A stretch of 64,000 bases of DNA from Treponema sp. GTDB lineage: Bacteria; Spirochaetota; Spirochaetia; Treponematales; Breznakiellaceae. The stretch is taken from the NCBI GenBank assembly GCA_012517385.1, contig JAAYUZ010000139.1, positions 1-64,000 of the forward strand. The letters run 5' to 3'. Position 1 is the stretch's first letter. Each line of letters begins with the position of its first letter. Below are positions 8,076 to 17,388 of this stretch, one piece after another. The position numbers and the translations under genes are program-made. The notes beneath the pieces were generated by a model. That model searched no databases. It had not been told where the DNA came from and worked only from the letters and a program-made list of their open reading frames with translations.

Positions 8076-10069
8076 AAAGAAAGGTGCAGAGTCTCCGGTT
8101 CTATCTCTTCACCCTAGAAGTAATAACTATTATTAGTGGGAGTCTTTTTATTTTCAGTTCCTTTATTTACTTACAAAATAAGATATTTAATGATTTTTCT
8201 AACCGGAGAAAATCTGAGCTTTCCAGTATTGAGATGCTTATCTATGCAAAAATTCAGCAAGCATCTCATAATTTAGAGCTATTAGCATCTTCAGAAAATT
8301 TTTCCGGGGGTGCTTTTATTTCTGACTTTTCCGATATTTTTATAATTTCCAACAATACTATTACAAAAATTATCAAACAAAGCAAAAACTCAGCATTATT
8401 TACTGGTTTTAAATTTTCTAAAGAACTCAATACTTATTTTTCCCGATCCTTCTTTTCTACCGTTCGACGTTCCTATGTGTTTTATTCTATAGAAGATGAA
8501 AAACCAGGTATATATATGAGTATCTCCACATCCGTGGGTTTACTCGTTGGCCGGATACCCCTAGAATCTCTCAACAATGATGTTGCCCGGCTTGTACAGT
8601 TCGACGGTTCAATCGTACTGATCACCAATTCCGATGGGATCCCCTACACCAGTATAGGCGGAAATGTACCCAGCATTCTATTGAATCAACCCAATGGCAC
8701 TACCATCACCATACAAAACAAACAGTATGTCCTCAACCGCCTCGCCAGTATCTGGCTATCATCGGATATTGTATTACTCACGCCAACTAGCCAGTTACAA
8801 TACTTTTATACTCAAATCAAGATGCTCGTAATTTTTGCATTAACAGCATTCATAGGGATCCTGATGCTCAGATATTTCATACTACATCTCTTATTTATTA
8901 AACCTATAGAGATCTTTACAAAGGCCTTAAACCAATGGGAAACAAATACCATGCTTCCGGAAGTTCCAGCTGCCATCCAGGGGGTAGCAGAAATACAGCT
9001 CTTAGCAAAGACATTTTATGCCAAGGCAAATGAAATTGCTCAAATGAATGAACGACTGGAAGAACAGCTTCAGAATATGGGTCAACAACTCAGTTCTGCA
9101 CTGGATAAGGTCCTTGTTTCAGAAAAACTGGCAGTCCTGGGTAATCTTACTGCAGGACTCGCCCATGAATTAAATACCCCCCTTGGAGCCATCATTTCCA
9201 CCGCAGAAACGATCCGAAATGCAATTACTAAAATTAAAGCGGATCTTTGTGACTTGTTAACTAAAAACAATCCGGAAGCTAATACACTATTTCTCCAATT
9301 GCTCACCTCATGTGGTAAAACTCAGACAAGCCTTAGACAAAGAATAACATTTATAAATAATCTGGAAACACACCAGGTGAAAAACGCAGAAGAAATTACC
9401 GATGACCTTATCGACATGGAAATCTCTTTGGATGCTCCGGATCTAGAACAGCAAATAGAACATCTTAAAGATGCGCAACATATTATTAAAACAGCCTATT
9501 ATTTTAATATCTTGGAAAAGGATAATGCGATTATTCAAAGCGCGGCTGAACGGGCAGCTTTAACCCTGAAGGCTCTGAAACAATGGACCTATGATGAAAA
9601 GGGCAATACAGTCCCGGTATGTATAAAAGAAGAGATGGAAACCATCCTTACCATGTATTACAACCGTACAAAATATACTATTCAGGTAATGAGAGAATAT
9701 GTGGATGAAGGCTGGGTCCTGGCCAATCCAGAGCGCCTGAATGCGGTCTGGGTAAATCTTATAAACAACGCCATTCAGGCCATGGAACAGGGTGGGACCC
9801 TGACAATCAGGATTGAAAAATTACATCGAGCATCAGATTATATCCAGGTGCAGATTACCGATACGGGCATTGGAATTCCTGAAGAGAACAAACCCAAAAT
9901 ATTTACACCCTTCTTTACGACTAAGCCTCGAGGTGCTGGTACTGGCATTGGGCTGGACTTGAGTAAGCGGATTGTAGAAAGTTTTTCGGGATCTATTTCA
10001 TTTACAAGCCGGCCGGGACTTACCACCTTTACGGTAATACTCCCGGCATACAATAAAGAACAAACCTAG
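8072..10069 (+). CDS. membrane sensor histidine kinase
   Basis: A 665-residue kinase with transmembrane helices at about 11-34 and 250-275 flanking an extracytoplasmic sensor domain of about 215 residues. A coiled coil (about 318-350) leads to the H-box GLAHELNTPLGA with phospho-acceptor H365. The ATPase domain has NLINNAIQAM (N565/N566), DTGIGI (D597) and GAGTGIGLDLS (621-631). Between the H-box and N-box is an extra helical stretch of roughly 120 residues. TTG start at 8072 overlaps the lipoprotein stop (TTGA), with GGAGA just upstream, so the two are translationally coupled. No response regulator adjoins it. The lipoprotein is the likely ligand receptor. Confidence 0.88.
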   Translation: MKRKVQSLRFYLFTLEVITIISGSLFIFSSFIYLQNKIFNDFSNRRKSELSSIEMLIYAKIQQASHNLELLASSENFSGGAFISDFSDIFIISNNTITKIIKQSKNSALFTGFKFSKELNTYFSRSFFSTVRRSYVFYSIEDEKPGIYMSISTSVGLLVGRIPLESLNNDVARLVQFDGSIVLITNSDGIPYTSIGGNVPSILLNQPNGTTITIQNKQYVLNRLASIWLSSDIVLLTPTSQLQYFYTQIKMLVIFALTAFIGILMLRYFILHLLFIKPIEIFTKALNQWETNTMLPEVPAAIQGVAEIQLLAKTFYAKANEIAQMNERLEEQLQNMGQQLSSALDKVLVSEKLAVLGNLTAGLAHELNTPLGAIISTAETIRNAITKIKADLCDLLTKNNPEANTLFLQLLTSCGKTQTSLRQRITFINNLETHQVKNAEEITDDLIDMEISLDAPDLEQQIEHLKDAQHIIKTAYYFNILEKDNAIIQSAAERAALTLKALKQWTYDEKGNTVPVCIKEEMETILTMYYNRTKYTIQVMREYVDEGWVLANPERLNAVWVNLINNAIQAMEQGGTLTIRIEKLHRASDYIQVQITDTGIGIPEENKPKIFTPFFTTKPRGAGTGIGLDLSKRIVESFSGSISFTSRPGLTTFTVILPAYNKEQT

Positions 10070-10075
10070 ATAGGT

Positions 10076-12229
10076 TTATATCCACTTGGACATGAGAATA
10101 ACCGTGGTCCTTTCATGGACATAATACTCTTTCTGTGAAGGGATTGCCTGTTCAAGCCCGGGGCTTACAATGTCATCCGGGGATGGGAGGCTCGTATCCA
10201 CCACACGGAACCATTTTTTACCCCGGGGTGCTTCAGCTATGGTAAAAAGGCAACCCTCCCGGCTGGAATTAAACATGATGTAAAAATCATTATCATCCCT
10301 GTCGGCAAAGGTGTCGGCCTTACTCCCATCAAGGCGATATGCAAGGCGTTTATCAATCTTTGCCCAATCGGGACTGTTTCCATGTTCATCAAACCAGGTA
10401 ATATCCGGAATCGCATTATAGTTCCCATCCTTACCGGTAAAAAATTCCGGCCTCAGAAATGCGGGATGTTTCATCCTGAAGGCAAGCATTTCCTTTACAA
10501 ACCGGTAAAAATCCCTATGTTCATCGACCAGGGTCCAGTCATACCAGGAAATTTCATTATCCTGGCAGTAGGCATTGTTATTGCCTCGCTGGGTCCGTCC
10601 CATCTCATCTCCACCCAGTAACATCGGGGTACCTAAGGAAATCATAAGGGTTGTGATTAAATTGCGCATCTGTCTGAAACGGATTGTCTCAATCGCAGGG
10701 TTCTTCGTTGGTCCTTCGAAACCGTAATTACAGCTGAAATTCGCACCATGTCCGTCCCGGTTTTCTTCTCCATTTTCCTCATTATGTTTTTCTGCATAGG
10801 ACACCAGATCCCGGAGAGTAAACCCATCATGGCTTGTAATAAAATTGATGGAATGGAAGGGTTTTCGTCCATCTCTTAAATACAGATCAGAACTTCCTGA
10901 AAGCCGGGTGGCAAAATGACGGGCTTCGAAGGCATCACCTCGCCAGAATTTTCGAACATCATCCCGGTACCGATCATTCCATTCTGCCCACCGGCCTCCG
11001 GGGAACCATCCCACCTGGTAAGCGCCGCCAGCGTCCCAGGCTTCTGCAATAATCTTGGTATTGCGCAGTACCGGATCTTCCGCAATCCGTTCCAGCATGG
11101 GTGGGTTTTCCATAAGCCTCCCCTGCTGATCCCGCCCTAGTATAGAACCAAGATCAAAACGGAACCCATCCACATGCATTTCAATAACCCAGTACCGTAG
11201 ACAGTCCAGTATAAAGGTTCGTACCACCGGATGATTACAATTCAATGTGTTCCCGCAACCGGAATAGTTTTTATAATACCGTTTATTTTCATCAAGCATG
11301 TAATAGATCGTATTATCGATACCACGAAACGAAAAAGTAGGGCCCAGTTCATTCCCCTCTGCGGTATGGTTAAACACAATATCCAGAATTACCTCTATCC
11401 CCGCCCGATGCAGGGCTTTTACCATCTCTTTAAATTCCCTTACCTGAGCACCGGGAGTTCGGTCTGAGGCATAAGAACCTTTCGGTGCGAAAAATGCTAC
11501 CGTAGAATAGCCCCAGTAATTTTTAAGCTGCTCTCCAGTCCTGGGATTTATCCTGGGGATTTCATTTTCATTAAATTCCTGAATCGGCATAAGCTCCAGA
11601 CTGGTAATTCCTAATTCTTTTAAATGGGGAATTTTTTCAATTATGCCCCGATAGGTACCAGGATGGTCTACCCCAGAACTGGGGTGCATGGTTAACCCTT
11701 TTACATGGGTTTCATATAAAACGCTAAAGCGGAGCGGATAATTGAGCGGTTTATCCCCCTCCCAATTAAAGGTATCATCAATAACAATACATTTAGGCTG
11801 GTAAGGCGCATCATCTTCATAAGAAAAAGAAAGGTCCGCATCGGGCATGTTCGGGTTATATCCTACACACTTTGTAAGATCCCATTTCGATAAATCGGTT
11901 AATGCCTTGGCATAAGGATCGATGAGGGTTTTATGGGGATTAAAACGAAATCCCTTTTCAGGTAGATAGGGACCATCAACCCGGTACAGATAGAGGGCTC
12001 CTGCTTCAAGCCCCTTCACATGACAATGCCATAGGTCTCCCGTGCGGTTTTTATGGGGATCTAATAGTATTTCATCTGATGGTACGGTATCCTCAGGGGA
12101 TTCAAAAAGTACCAGGGTTACTGCAGTCGCATGCCGTGAAAAAAGAGAAAAATTTACACCCGTACTGGTGATTTCTGTTCCAAGGGGTAGGGGTTTGCCA
12201 CTTTCTATGGTATATTTAGCTTTAGCCAT
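10076..12229 (-). CDS. glgX: glycogen debranching enzyme GlgX (isoamylase-type)
   Basis: A glycoside hydrolase family 13 enzyme that cleaves alpha-1,6 branches of glycogen or limit dextrins. The 717 residues start with the CBM48 carbohydrate domain (about 10-110), followed by the (beta/alpha)8 core. Catalytic residues are D359 (DGFRFDL), E396 (IAEAWD) and D468 (TSHDGFT). Other conserved motifs are ILDIVFNHTAEGNE and LGGDEMGRTQ. The gene is convergent with the kinase (6 bases apart) and divergent from the receiver-ATPase-cNMP gene. No other glycogen genes are in the window. Confidence 0.95.
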   Translation of the reverse strand: MAKAKYTIESGKPLPLGTEITSTGVNFSLFSRHATAVTLVLFESPEDTVPSDEILLDPHKNRTGDLWHCHVKGLEAGALYLYRVDGPYLPEKGFRFNPHKTLIDPYAKALTDLSKWDLTKCVGYNPNMPDADLSFSYEDDAPYQPKCIVIDDTFNWEGDKPLNYPLRFSVLYETHVKGLTMHPSSGVDHPGTYRGIIEKIPHLKELGITSLELMPIQEFNENEIPRINPRTGEQLKNYWGYSTVAFFAPKGSYASDRTPGAQVREFKEMVKALHRAGIEVILDIVFNHTAEGNELGPTFSFRGIDNTIYYMLDENKRYYKNYSGCGNTLNCNHPVVRTFILDCLRYWVIEMHVDGFRFDLGSILGRDQQGRLMENPPMLERIAEDPVLRNTKIIAEAWDAGGAYQVGWFPGGRWAEWNDRYRDDVRKFWRGDAFEARHFATRLSGSSDLYLRDGRKPFHSINFITSHDGFTLRDLVSYAEKHNEENGEENRDGHGANFSCNYGFEGPTKNPAIETIRFRQMRNLITTLMISLGTPMLLGGDEMGRTQRGNNNAYCQDNEISWYDWTLVDEHRDFYRFVKEMLAFRMKHPAFLRPEFFTGKDGNYNAIPDITWFDEHGNSPDWAKIDKRLAYRLDGSKADTFADRDDNDFYIMFNSSREGCLFTIAEAPRGKKWFRVVDTSLPSPDDIVSPGLEQAIPSQKEYYVHERTTVILMSKWI

Positions 12230-12297
12230 ACTACAATAATACCATATTTATCGTTCCTTGGTATGTATTTTATGTAAACTTAAGAGAGGTTCTGAGA

Positions 12298-13677
12298 ATG
12301 TTTCGAGTACCTGTTATCACCAGCGATCTGGAATTAATCGAGCAAATCCAGACAGCTTCTTACTCCTTAAGCAATTCCCTGCAGCCGGTCTTTATTTCCG
12401 GCGTAGAACCAGTGCTGGAATACCTAAAATACGAATTACCGGAGATGAAAATTCTCGATTTTTGCGGCGAAGGTCCCTGTAAGGACGCAGCAATTGCCAT
12501 TCTCGCAGCCATTAAAGAGGATCCCTGGCTGCATTATGGCGGACTTATAGTTATTCATTCTATAGAAAACGACAAAGAACTGGCTGAACACCTGCATGAG
12601 TCAAATATCATTGCAGTTATTCATAAGAGAGAATTTAAAACCAATTGTGAACGGCTTCTGCGTATTCTGGCCCACAATAAACAGTTTCTGTTTCAGCGGG
12701 GTATACAGCAGCATCTTCTGCGAAGCATTTCAGGGACCTTTGTCATTGATAATGACCCCCTGGATATTGCGGTCTACACAAATCTGGTAACAAACTATCT
12801 CTATAATACAAACCTGGTAAACCGGGATGATCGGGATAAATTACATGTGGCCCTGCAGGAACTCCTGGTCAATGCCATAGAACACGGGAACTGCAAAATA
12901 AGTTTTGAAGAAAAGACCGCCTGGCTCGAAAAAGGTAAAAATGCCATGGACCTTATCAGAGAAAAGAACAAGGATCCTGCCATAGCAGCAAAAAAGGTGC
13001 GTCTTTCCTACACCATCAGCCCGGAACAATCTACCTTTACCATTGCTGACGAAGGTGATGGGTTTGACTGGAGAAGCAGGTTAAGTTCAAAACCCAGTAT
13101 TGGGCTTCACGGTATGGGTATCCGGATGGCTGGGGTTTATGTGCAGAACCTGACCTATAATGACAAGGGGAATGAAGTCAGCTTTAACGTGGTCCATCAA
13201 AAGGATGCAAGCAATATGGTTCCCCGGATCTTCAGCGATCAGGAAGAAATTCATTTTAAAGCAAAGGAAATTGTTGTCCGGGAAGGGGATACATCAGATT
13301 ACCTATACTATATTGTCTCCGGCAGATACCTGGTATTTTCCGGTAACCGCTGTGTTTCTTATTTAACTCCCGATGACATGTTTATCGGTGAAATGTCCTT
13401 CTTACTTTCTAACCAGCGGACCGCCACCGTTGTAGCGAAGGATGGTGGCACCTGTATCAAGGTTTCTAAACAGGACTTTGTAGATTTGATTAAACGGAAT
13501 CCCCACTACGGCATTTTCCTTGCCCGACTTCTTGCACAACGGCTTACCCGTCTTAATGCACGGACAGTAAAGCTGAATGCGGAGTATATGAAATTGAAAC
13601 AAGAACTGGAGCAGCTCAGGGCAAACTCTGCTCAAGAGCTGGTTGAAAGCTTCGAGCCTCCCGAAACATCCGTATAA
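12298..13677 (+). CDS. receiver-like / RsbW-type ATPase / cyclic-nucleotide-binding fusion protein
   Basis: A 459-residue cytoplasmic signalling protein with three parts. Residues 1-125 resemble a response-regulator receiver with possible acceptor D54 and conserved-type K110, but the N-terminal acidic pair is not obvious. Residues 145-300 form a GHKL ATPase of the anti-sigma/serine kinase type, with N-box ELLVNAIEHGN (N192), DEGDGFDW (251-258) and GLHGMGIRM (269-277). Residues 320-415 form a cNMP-binding domain with phosphate cassette FIGEMSFLLSNQRTATVVA (E365, R374). A coiled coil ends the protein. A role switching a partner by cAMP or cGMP is inferred. The 3' end overlaps the convergent Aat-like gene by 62 bases. 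Confidence 0.8.
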   Translation: MFRVPVITSDLELIEQIQTASYSLSNSLQPVFISGVEPVLEYLKYELPEMKILDFCGEGPCKDAAIAILAAIKEDPWLHYGGLIVIHSIENDKELAEHLHESNIIAVIHKREFKTNCERLLRILAHNKQFLFQRGIQQHLLRSISGTFVIDNDPLDIAVYTNLVTNYLYNTNLVNRDDRDKLHVALQELLVNAIEHGNCKISFEEKTAWLEKGKNAMDLIREKNKDPAIAAKKVRLSYTISPEQSTFTIADEGDGFDWRSRLSSKPSIGLHGMGIRMAGVYVQNLTYNDKGNEVSFNVVHQKDASNMVPRIFSDQEEIHFKAKEIVVREGDTSDYLYYIVSGRYLVFSGNRCVSYLTPDDMFIGEMSFLLSNQRTATVVAKDGGTCIKVSKQDFVDLIKRNPHYGIFLARLLAQRLTRLNARTVKLNAEYMKLKQELEQLRANSAQELVESFEPPETSV

Positions 13678-14323
13678 AGGTTGTCCGGTCCACCCCTGCT
13701 GCACCAAGACGGGTCTTATATTCCAGGGGCATACCCAGATCCCAAAACGTAAAGCCCTTCTGTTCAAGGAAGCGGGCTGTTAACACCATTTGGACTGTAC
13801 CAGCGCTATTTTCTGTATAAAAACCGGAATAACTGGTGTATACCCCTCCATAGAACACCCCAAATTCACCGGCTGCCAGTGTTGATCCCCGATACAATCC
13901 AAAGGCAGAACAGAAAGCCTTCTGTGGGGGAGGCCCATCTCCAGCAGCAGACCAGGAAAGCTGTAATAGCGCTTTTTGAAGCGGTTCGGTCAGCCAATCA
14001 TCCCCATGGGTAGCAATACAGGCCTCCAAGATGGGCTCTATAGCATCAAAGGGTTTTAAGGTATACCGGCTCAATTGGGGTTTCACCGATTTTGAAATGT
14101 GAAGGTTCTTAAAAAAGAGAATACTTCGCTCCAGGTGCAGCTTTGGCAACAGGAAGGTATCTGCCCCATCCCGAACAGACATCACCAGGAAGCCCGCTTC
14201 CATAAGGCTCTGAATAAAATCTGGCGCAAAGGATTGGGCAATACAAAATTCATCAGGATAGTTTTCTGCAATAAGAAAATCGACCACCTGGTCAAAATCC
14301 ATACCTGGACTCAGTAAAAGCAT
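13616..14323 (-). CDS. leucyl/phenylalanyl-tRNA-protein transferase-like protein (Aat family)
   Basis: The 235 residues resemble Aat, which transfers Leu or Phe from tRNA to the N-terminus of proteins and marks them for degradation. Supporting stretches are PDEFCIAQSFAPDFIQSLMEAGF near the N-terminus, GGVYTSYSGFY, and the C-terminal LTARFLEQKGFTFWDLGMPLEYKTRLGAAGVDRTTFIRMF, which follows the family's closing signature. The usual F-P-x2-SRGMF entrance is altered, so activity is uncertain. ATG lies 2 bases after the ktrA stop without a visible ribosome site, which suggests translational coupling. The 3' end overlaps the convergent signalling gene. Confidence 0.65.
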   Translation of the reverse strand: MLLLSPGMDFDQVVDFLIAENYPDEFCIAQSFAPDFIQSLMEAGFLVMSVRDGADTFLLPKLHLERSILFFKNLHISKSVKPQLSRYTLKPFDAIEPILEACIATHGDDWLTEPLQKALLQLSWSAAGDGPPPQKAFCSAFGLYRGSTLAAGEFGVFYGGVYTSYSGFYTENSAGTVQMVLTARFLEQKGFTFWDLGMPLEYKTRLGAAGVDRTTFIRMFREARSFQPALEQSLP

Positions 14324-14325
14324 TT

Positions 14326-15036
14326 TTATTTTCTATTAAATAATTCTCGAATAGATTTAAAGAATCCCCTGGATGCTCCTTCTTTTTCCAGGCGGCCGGC
14401 GAAACGGTCCACATCCGTTTCTGTTCCAGATACAAGGGCAATATCCCCTTCTTTGAATCTATAATCAGGAGTAAAGAGCTGGTAAGCTGTTTCATTTGAC
14501 CGGACCGATATAAGATTTAAGCCATATTTTTTTCGCAGATCCAATTCCAATACGGTTCGTCCGATAAAAGAATCGGGTATTTCTACTTCTGCAATAACCA
14601 GGTTCCCCCCAACCGGAAGGTAATTTAAAACCAGATTAGACACGATCTGGGGTACAATCCGTTTAGCCGCCTCACGGTTAGGGAACACGACCTTGGTAGC
14701 TCCCACAATCTCAAGGATTTCTCCATGGGCATCGGTTTCAGCTTTGGCGATGATCGTATGTACCCCTAATTTTCTGCAATAGCTGGCTGCCAATATAGAA
14801 GCCTCTATGTTTTTACCCATATCTATGACCACTGCATCGATATGTTTAGGCAGGGTCTTTTCGAGAGCCTCCTGGTTAATCACATCCATGCCTATAGCTG
14901 CAGAAACGGTGTCCCGGTAACGATCCAACACCTCCCGATCCTTATCTATAATCAGGATATCCACATCCATTTCTAGTAGTTCAGCTAACACCGCTTCACC
15001 AAAATAGCTTAATCCTAAAATAGCAACCTGTTTCAT
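14326..15036 (-). CDS. ktrA: potassium uptake regulatory subunit (KtrA/TrkA, RCK domains)
   Basis: Cytosolic gating ring subunit of a K+ transporter. Residues 1-135 form the RCK_N Rossmann domain (VAILGLSYFGEAV, with the nucleotide-sugar-binding acid at IIDKD and the VVIDMGKNIEAS strand). Residues about 150-225 form RCK_C (GRTVLELDLRKKYGLNLISV). The domain order and 236-residue length fit the single-RCK KtrA type rather than the double TrkA of enterics. It starts 3 bases after ktrB in the same operon. Confidence 0.92.
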   Translation of the reverse strand: MKQVAILGLSYFGEAVLAELLEMDVDILIIDKDREVLDRYRDTVSAAIGMDVINQEALEKTLPKHIDAVVIDMGKNIEASILAASYCRKLGVHTIIAKAETDAHGEILEIVGATKVVFPNREAAKRIVPQIVSNLVLNYLPVGGNLVIAEVEIPDSFIGRTVLELDLRKKYGLNLISVRSNETAYQLFTPDYRFKEGDIALVSGTETDVDRFAGRLEKEGASRGFFKSIRELFNRK

Positions 15037-15039
15037 AGC

Positions 15040-16356
15040 TTACCCCAATAAGACCGATCCCTCAGGATAGGTTATATCATATTTCTTATAGCGCACCAGA
15101 GAGAAGGAAAGAGATATCAGCCCAATTCTACCGGCAAACATAATGCATATAATCACCAGTTTACCTGCTAAAGAAAGCTGCGGTGTAAGTCCAAGGCTGA
15201 GTCCTACCGTACCAAAAGCGGAGACTACTTCAAACACAATTGCATCAAAGGCTAGACCCCGATTCCCTTCGATAAGGCTTAATACCAAGGCTCCCAGTAA
15301 CAAAAGACTCAGGGCTTTTAAGAAAAAGACCGTTGCCCTATTCAGGGTATAGCCGGTAATCCGATGCTTACCTATTTGAATGTCCCCCTCCGGACTGGGA
15401 TGACGGATCATCAATATGATGATTATAAAAATTGTAGATACCTTTATTCCCCCTGCGATTGAACCAGGGCCTGCACCGATAAACATAAATAAAATCGTGA
15501 AAACCTTTGATGGCTGGCTTAGTAAGTTCTGGGGCACCGTATCAAAACCAGCCGTTCGAGGAGTGACTGATTGGAAAAGAGCATTTATGATTTTATCTCC
15601 CAGAGGCAATGTTATAAAACTATTCGTATTCTCAAAGTAGAAATAAACGATAAACCCCAGTCCTATTAAACCAAGGGTCATTCCAAGCACAACCCTGCTG
15701 TGAAAATTTAAATATCGGCTTTTCCTCGTTATCCGCCGGTACAGGTCCTGTAATACGATAAATCCAATACCGCCAAGTATGATCAGCAGTATAATTGTGA
15801 TAAGAATCCCAGGATTTTGGGCATAAGCTTCCAGACTATCCGGAAAAAGAGAAAATCCCGCATTACAAAAGGCTGAAACCGAATGAAAAATACCATAAAA
15901 ATAAAAATCCGGTATGCCAGCTTGGTTAAAGCAGAAAGAAAGAACACCAGCTCCTATGGTTTCGATAATAAGAGTGGTAGCCATAATGGTGAGCACAATT
16001 CTGCGTGGATCGTATTCTACCCCATCAACATAAAAACTGCGGATCGTAGAGATTCTGCGAAAGGGGATACGGCTTCCGGGCAGTATTAAAAGCAGAGAAG
16101 TAAAACTGATAATGCCGAGGCCCCCAAGCTGTATCAGTAATAAAATAATAATCTGGCCAACATGACTAAAGCTGCCCATATCCACCGTACTTAGACCGGT
16201 AACACAGACCGCAGAGGTGGCTATAAACAGGGCATCTATAAATGAAACAGGTTTTGCCTGTGAGATGGGAAGCGTTAAAAAGATACTGCCCGCACCGATG
16301 AGAAAAACAAACAGCACTACAAGATACCAGGAATCGGAGCGAAAACGAAGTCGCAT
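15040..16356 (-). CDS. ktrB: potassium uptake membrane subunit (KtrB/TrkH)
   Basis: A 438-residue polytopic membrane protein of the Trk/Ktr superfamily. Four pore-loop repeats are visible: SAVCVTGLSTVD, HSVSAFCNAGFSLF, QSVTPRTAGFDTV and EVVSAFGTVGLSLG, each with the filter glycine. About eight to ten membrane helices surround them. It forms the K+ (Na+-coupled in Ktr systems) pathway with the KtrA ring encoded next. It begins a minus-strand operon with ktrA and the Aat-like gene and is divergent from panE, 63 bases away. Confidence 0.93.
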   Translation of the reverse strand: MRLRFRSDSWYLVVLFVFLIGAGSIFLTLPISQAKPVSFIDALFIATSAVCVTGLSTVDMGSFSHVGQIIILLLIQLGGLGIISFTSLLLILPGSRIPFRRISTIRSFYVDGVEYDPRRIVLTIMATTLIIETIGAGVLSFCFNQAGIPDFYFYGIFHSVSAFCNAGFSLFPDSLEAYAQNPGILITIILLIILGGIGFIVLQDLYRRITRKSRYLNFHSRVVLGMTLGLIGLGFIVYFYFENTNSFITLPLGDKIINALFQSVTPRTAGFDTVPQNLLSQPSKVFTILFMFIGAGPGSIAGGIKVSTIFIIIILMIRHPSPEGDIQIGKHRITGYTLNRATVFFLKALSLLLLGALVLSLIEGNRGLAFDAIVFEVVSAFGTVGLSLGLTPQLSLAGKLVIICIMFAGRIGLISLSFSLVRYKKYDITYPEGSVLLG

Positions 16357-16419
16357 AAACGTACTATAGGCATTTTTTTATTGAGCGTCTATAATTTTTA
16401 ATATATCGGGAGGTTTCCA

Positions 16420-17388
16420 ATGGATGAAATTAAACGGGTATTGATTGTTGGAACCGGTGCGGTTGGTGCGGCCATTGCGTCTATCATTTCAGAACACATA
16501 CCAGGTTCGGTGTACGTTCTCGCCGATGGCAAACGCTTTGAACGTTATAACCGAGACGGTTTTATCGTAAATGGTAAAACCTACCATTTCCCAGTCGTAT
16601 CCCCCGTTTCTACCCATAGCCAATTCGACCTTATTATTGTTGCGGTAAAACACCATCATCTTTCAGAAGCAATACAGCAGATGAAGGCCCATGTGGGAGC
16701 CAATACAAGCATACTTTCGTTGATGAACGGCATTTCCAGCGAAGAGCAACTGGGAGCCAGGTTCGGAGCCGGACCTGGGGCACCTGAAGGAGTTCAGCTT
16801 CCGCCCTATGCCATGATTTTAGGGATTGATGCGGTTCGAATCGGAAATGAAACCCGTTTTGCATCTACGGGCAGAATTTTCTTTGGCGAAGCCACCAATA
16901 ACAAGGCAGCCCTCAGCCCTCGGGTCCAACGGATTGCCAGGTTCTTTGAAAAAGCAGGGGTACCCTACGAAATTCCCGAGAACATGCTCCGTTCTCTCTG
17001 GTTTAAATTCATGATCAACGTGGGCGTAAACCAGGCTTCAGCCATACTCCGGGCCCCCTACCGACTGTTTCAAACCAACTCCGAAGCAAAGGCTGTCATG
17101 GAAACTTTGCAGCGGGAAGTTATTGCACTATCCCAGGCTATGGGAATTAATCTGAACGAACAGGATCTGGGTAATTGGGAAAAAACGCTTTCAACACTGC
17201 ATCCGGACAACCTGACCTCCATGTGCCAGGATGTACTTGCAAACCGAAAAACAGAGGTAGAAATGTTTGCCGGTACGATCGTTCAGCTTGGGAAACAATA
17301 TAAGGTCCCCACACCAGCCAACGAGCTGGTCTATAACCTTATTAAGGCCATAGAGGCAACCTATATCCCTGGAACTGCTAACCCTTAA
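16420..17388 (+). CDS. panE: 2-dehydropantoate 2-reductase (ketopantoate reductase)
   Basis: NADPH-dependent reductase that makes pantoate for coenzyme A synthesis. The 322 residues have the dinucleotide motif VGTGAVGAAIA (10-20), the active-site LMNGI (N103) and the C-terminal helical domain with SLWFKFMINVGVNQ (catalytic K196, N200). Related ApbA-family reductases are the main alternative. GGGAGG lies 7 bases before the ATG. A TATAAT at 16390-16395 could be a -10 box, but I see no convincing -35. The 3' end overlaps the convergent permease gene by 11 bases. Confidence 0.85.
   Translation: MDEIKRVLIVGTGAVGAAIASIISEHIPGSVYVLADGKRFERYNRDGFIVNGKTYHFPVVSPVSTHSQFDLIIVAVKHHHLSEAIQQMKAHVGANTSILSLMNGISSEEQLGARFGAGPGAPEGVQLPPYAMILGIDAVRIGNETRFASTGRIFFGEATNNKAALSPRVQRIARFFEKAGVPYEIPENMLRSLWFKFMINVGVNQASAILRAPYRLFQTNSEAKAVMETLQREVIALSQAMGINLNEQDLGNWEKTLSTLHPDNLTSMCQDVLANRKTEVEMFAGTIVQLGKQYKVPTPANELVYNLIKAIEATYIPGTANP

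Noticed and set aside
10056-10076. AAACCTA-TAGGTTT inverted repeat between the kinase and glgX as terminator
   Set aside because: The loop would be two bases and there is no T-run. The match is probably chance.
16390-16395. TATAAT as promoter of panE
   Set aside because: There is no acceptable -35 box at 16-18 bases, so it is mentioned only in the gene entry.
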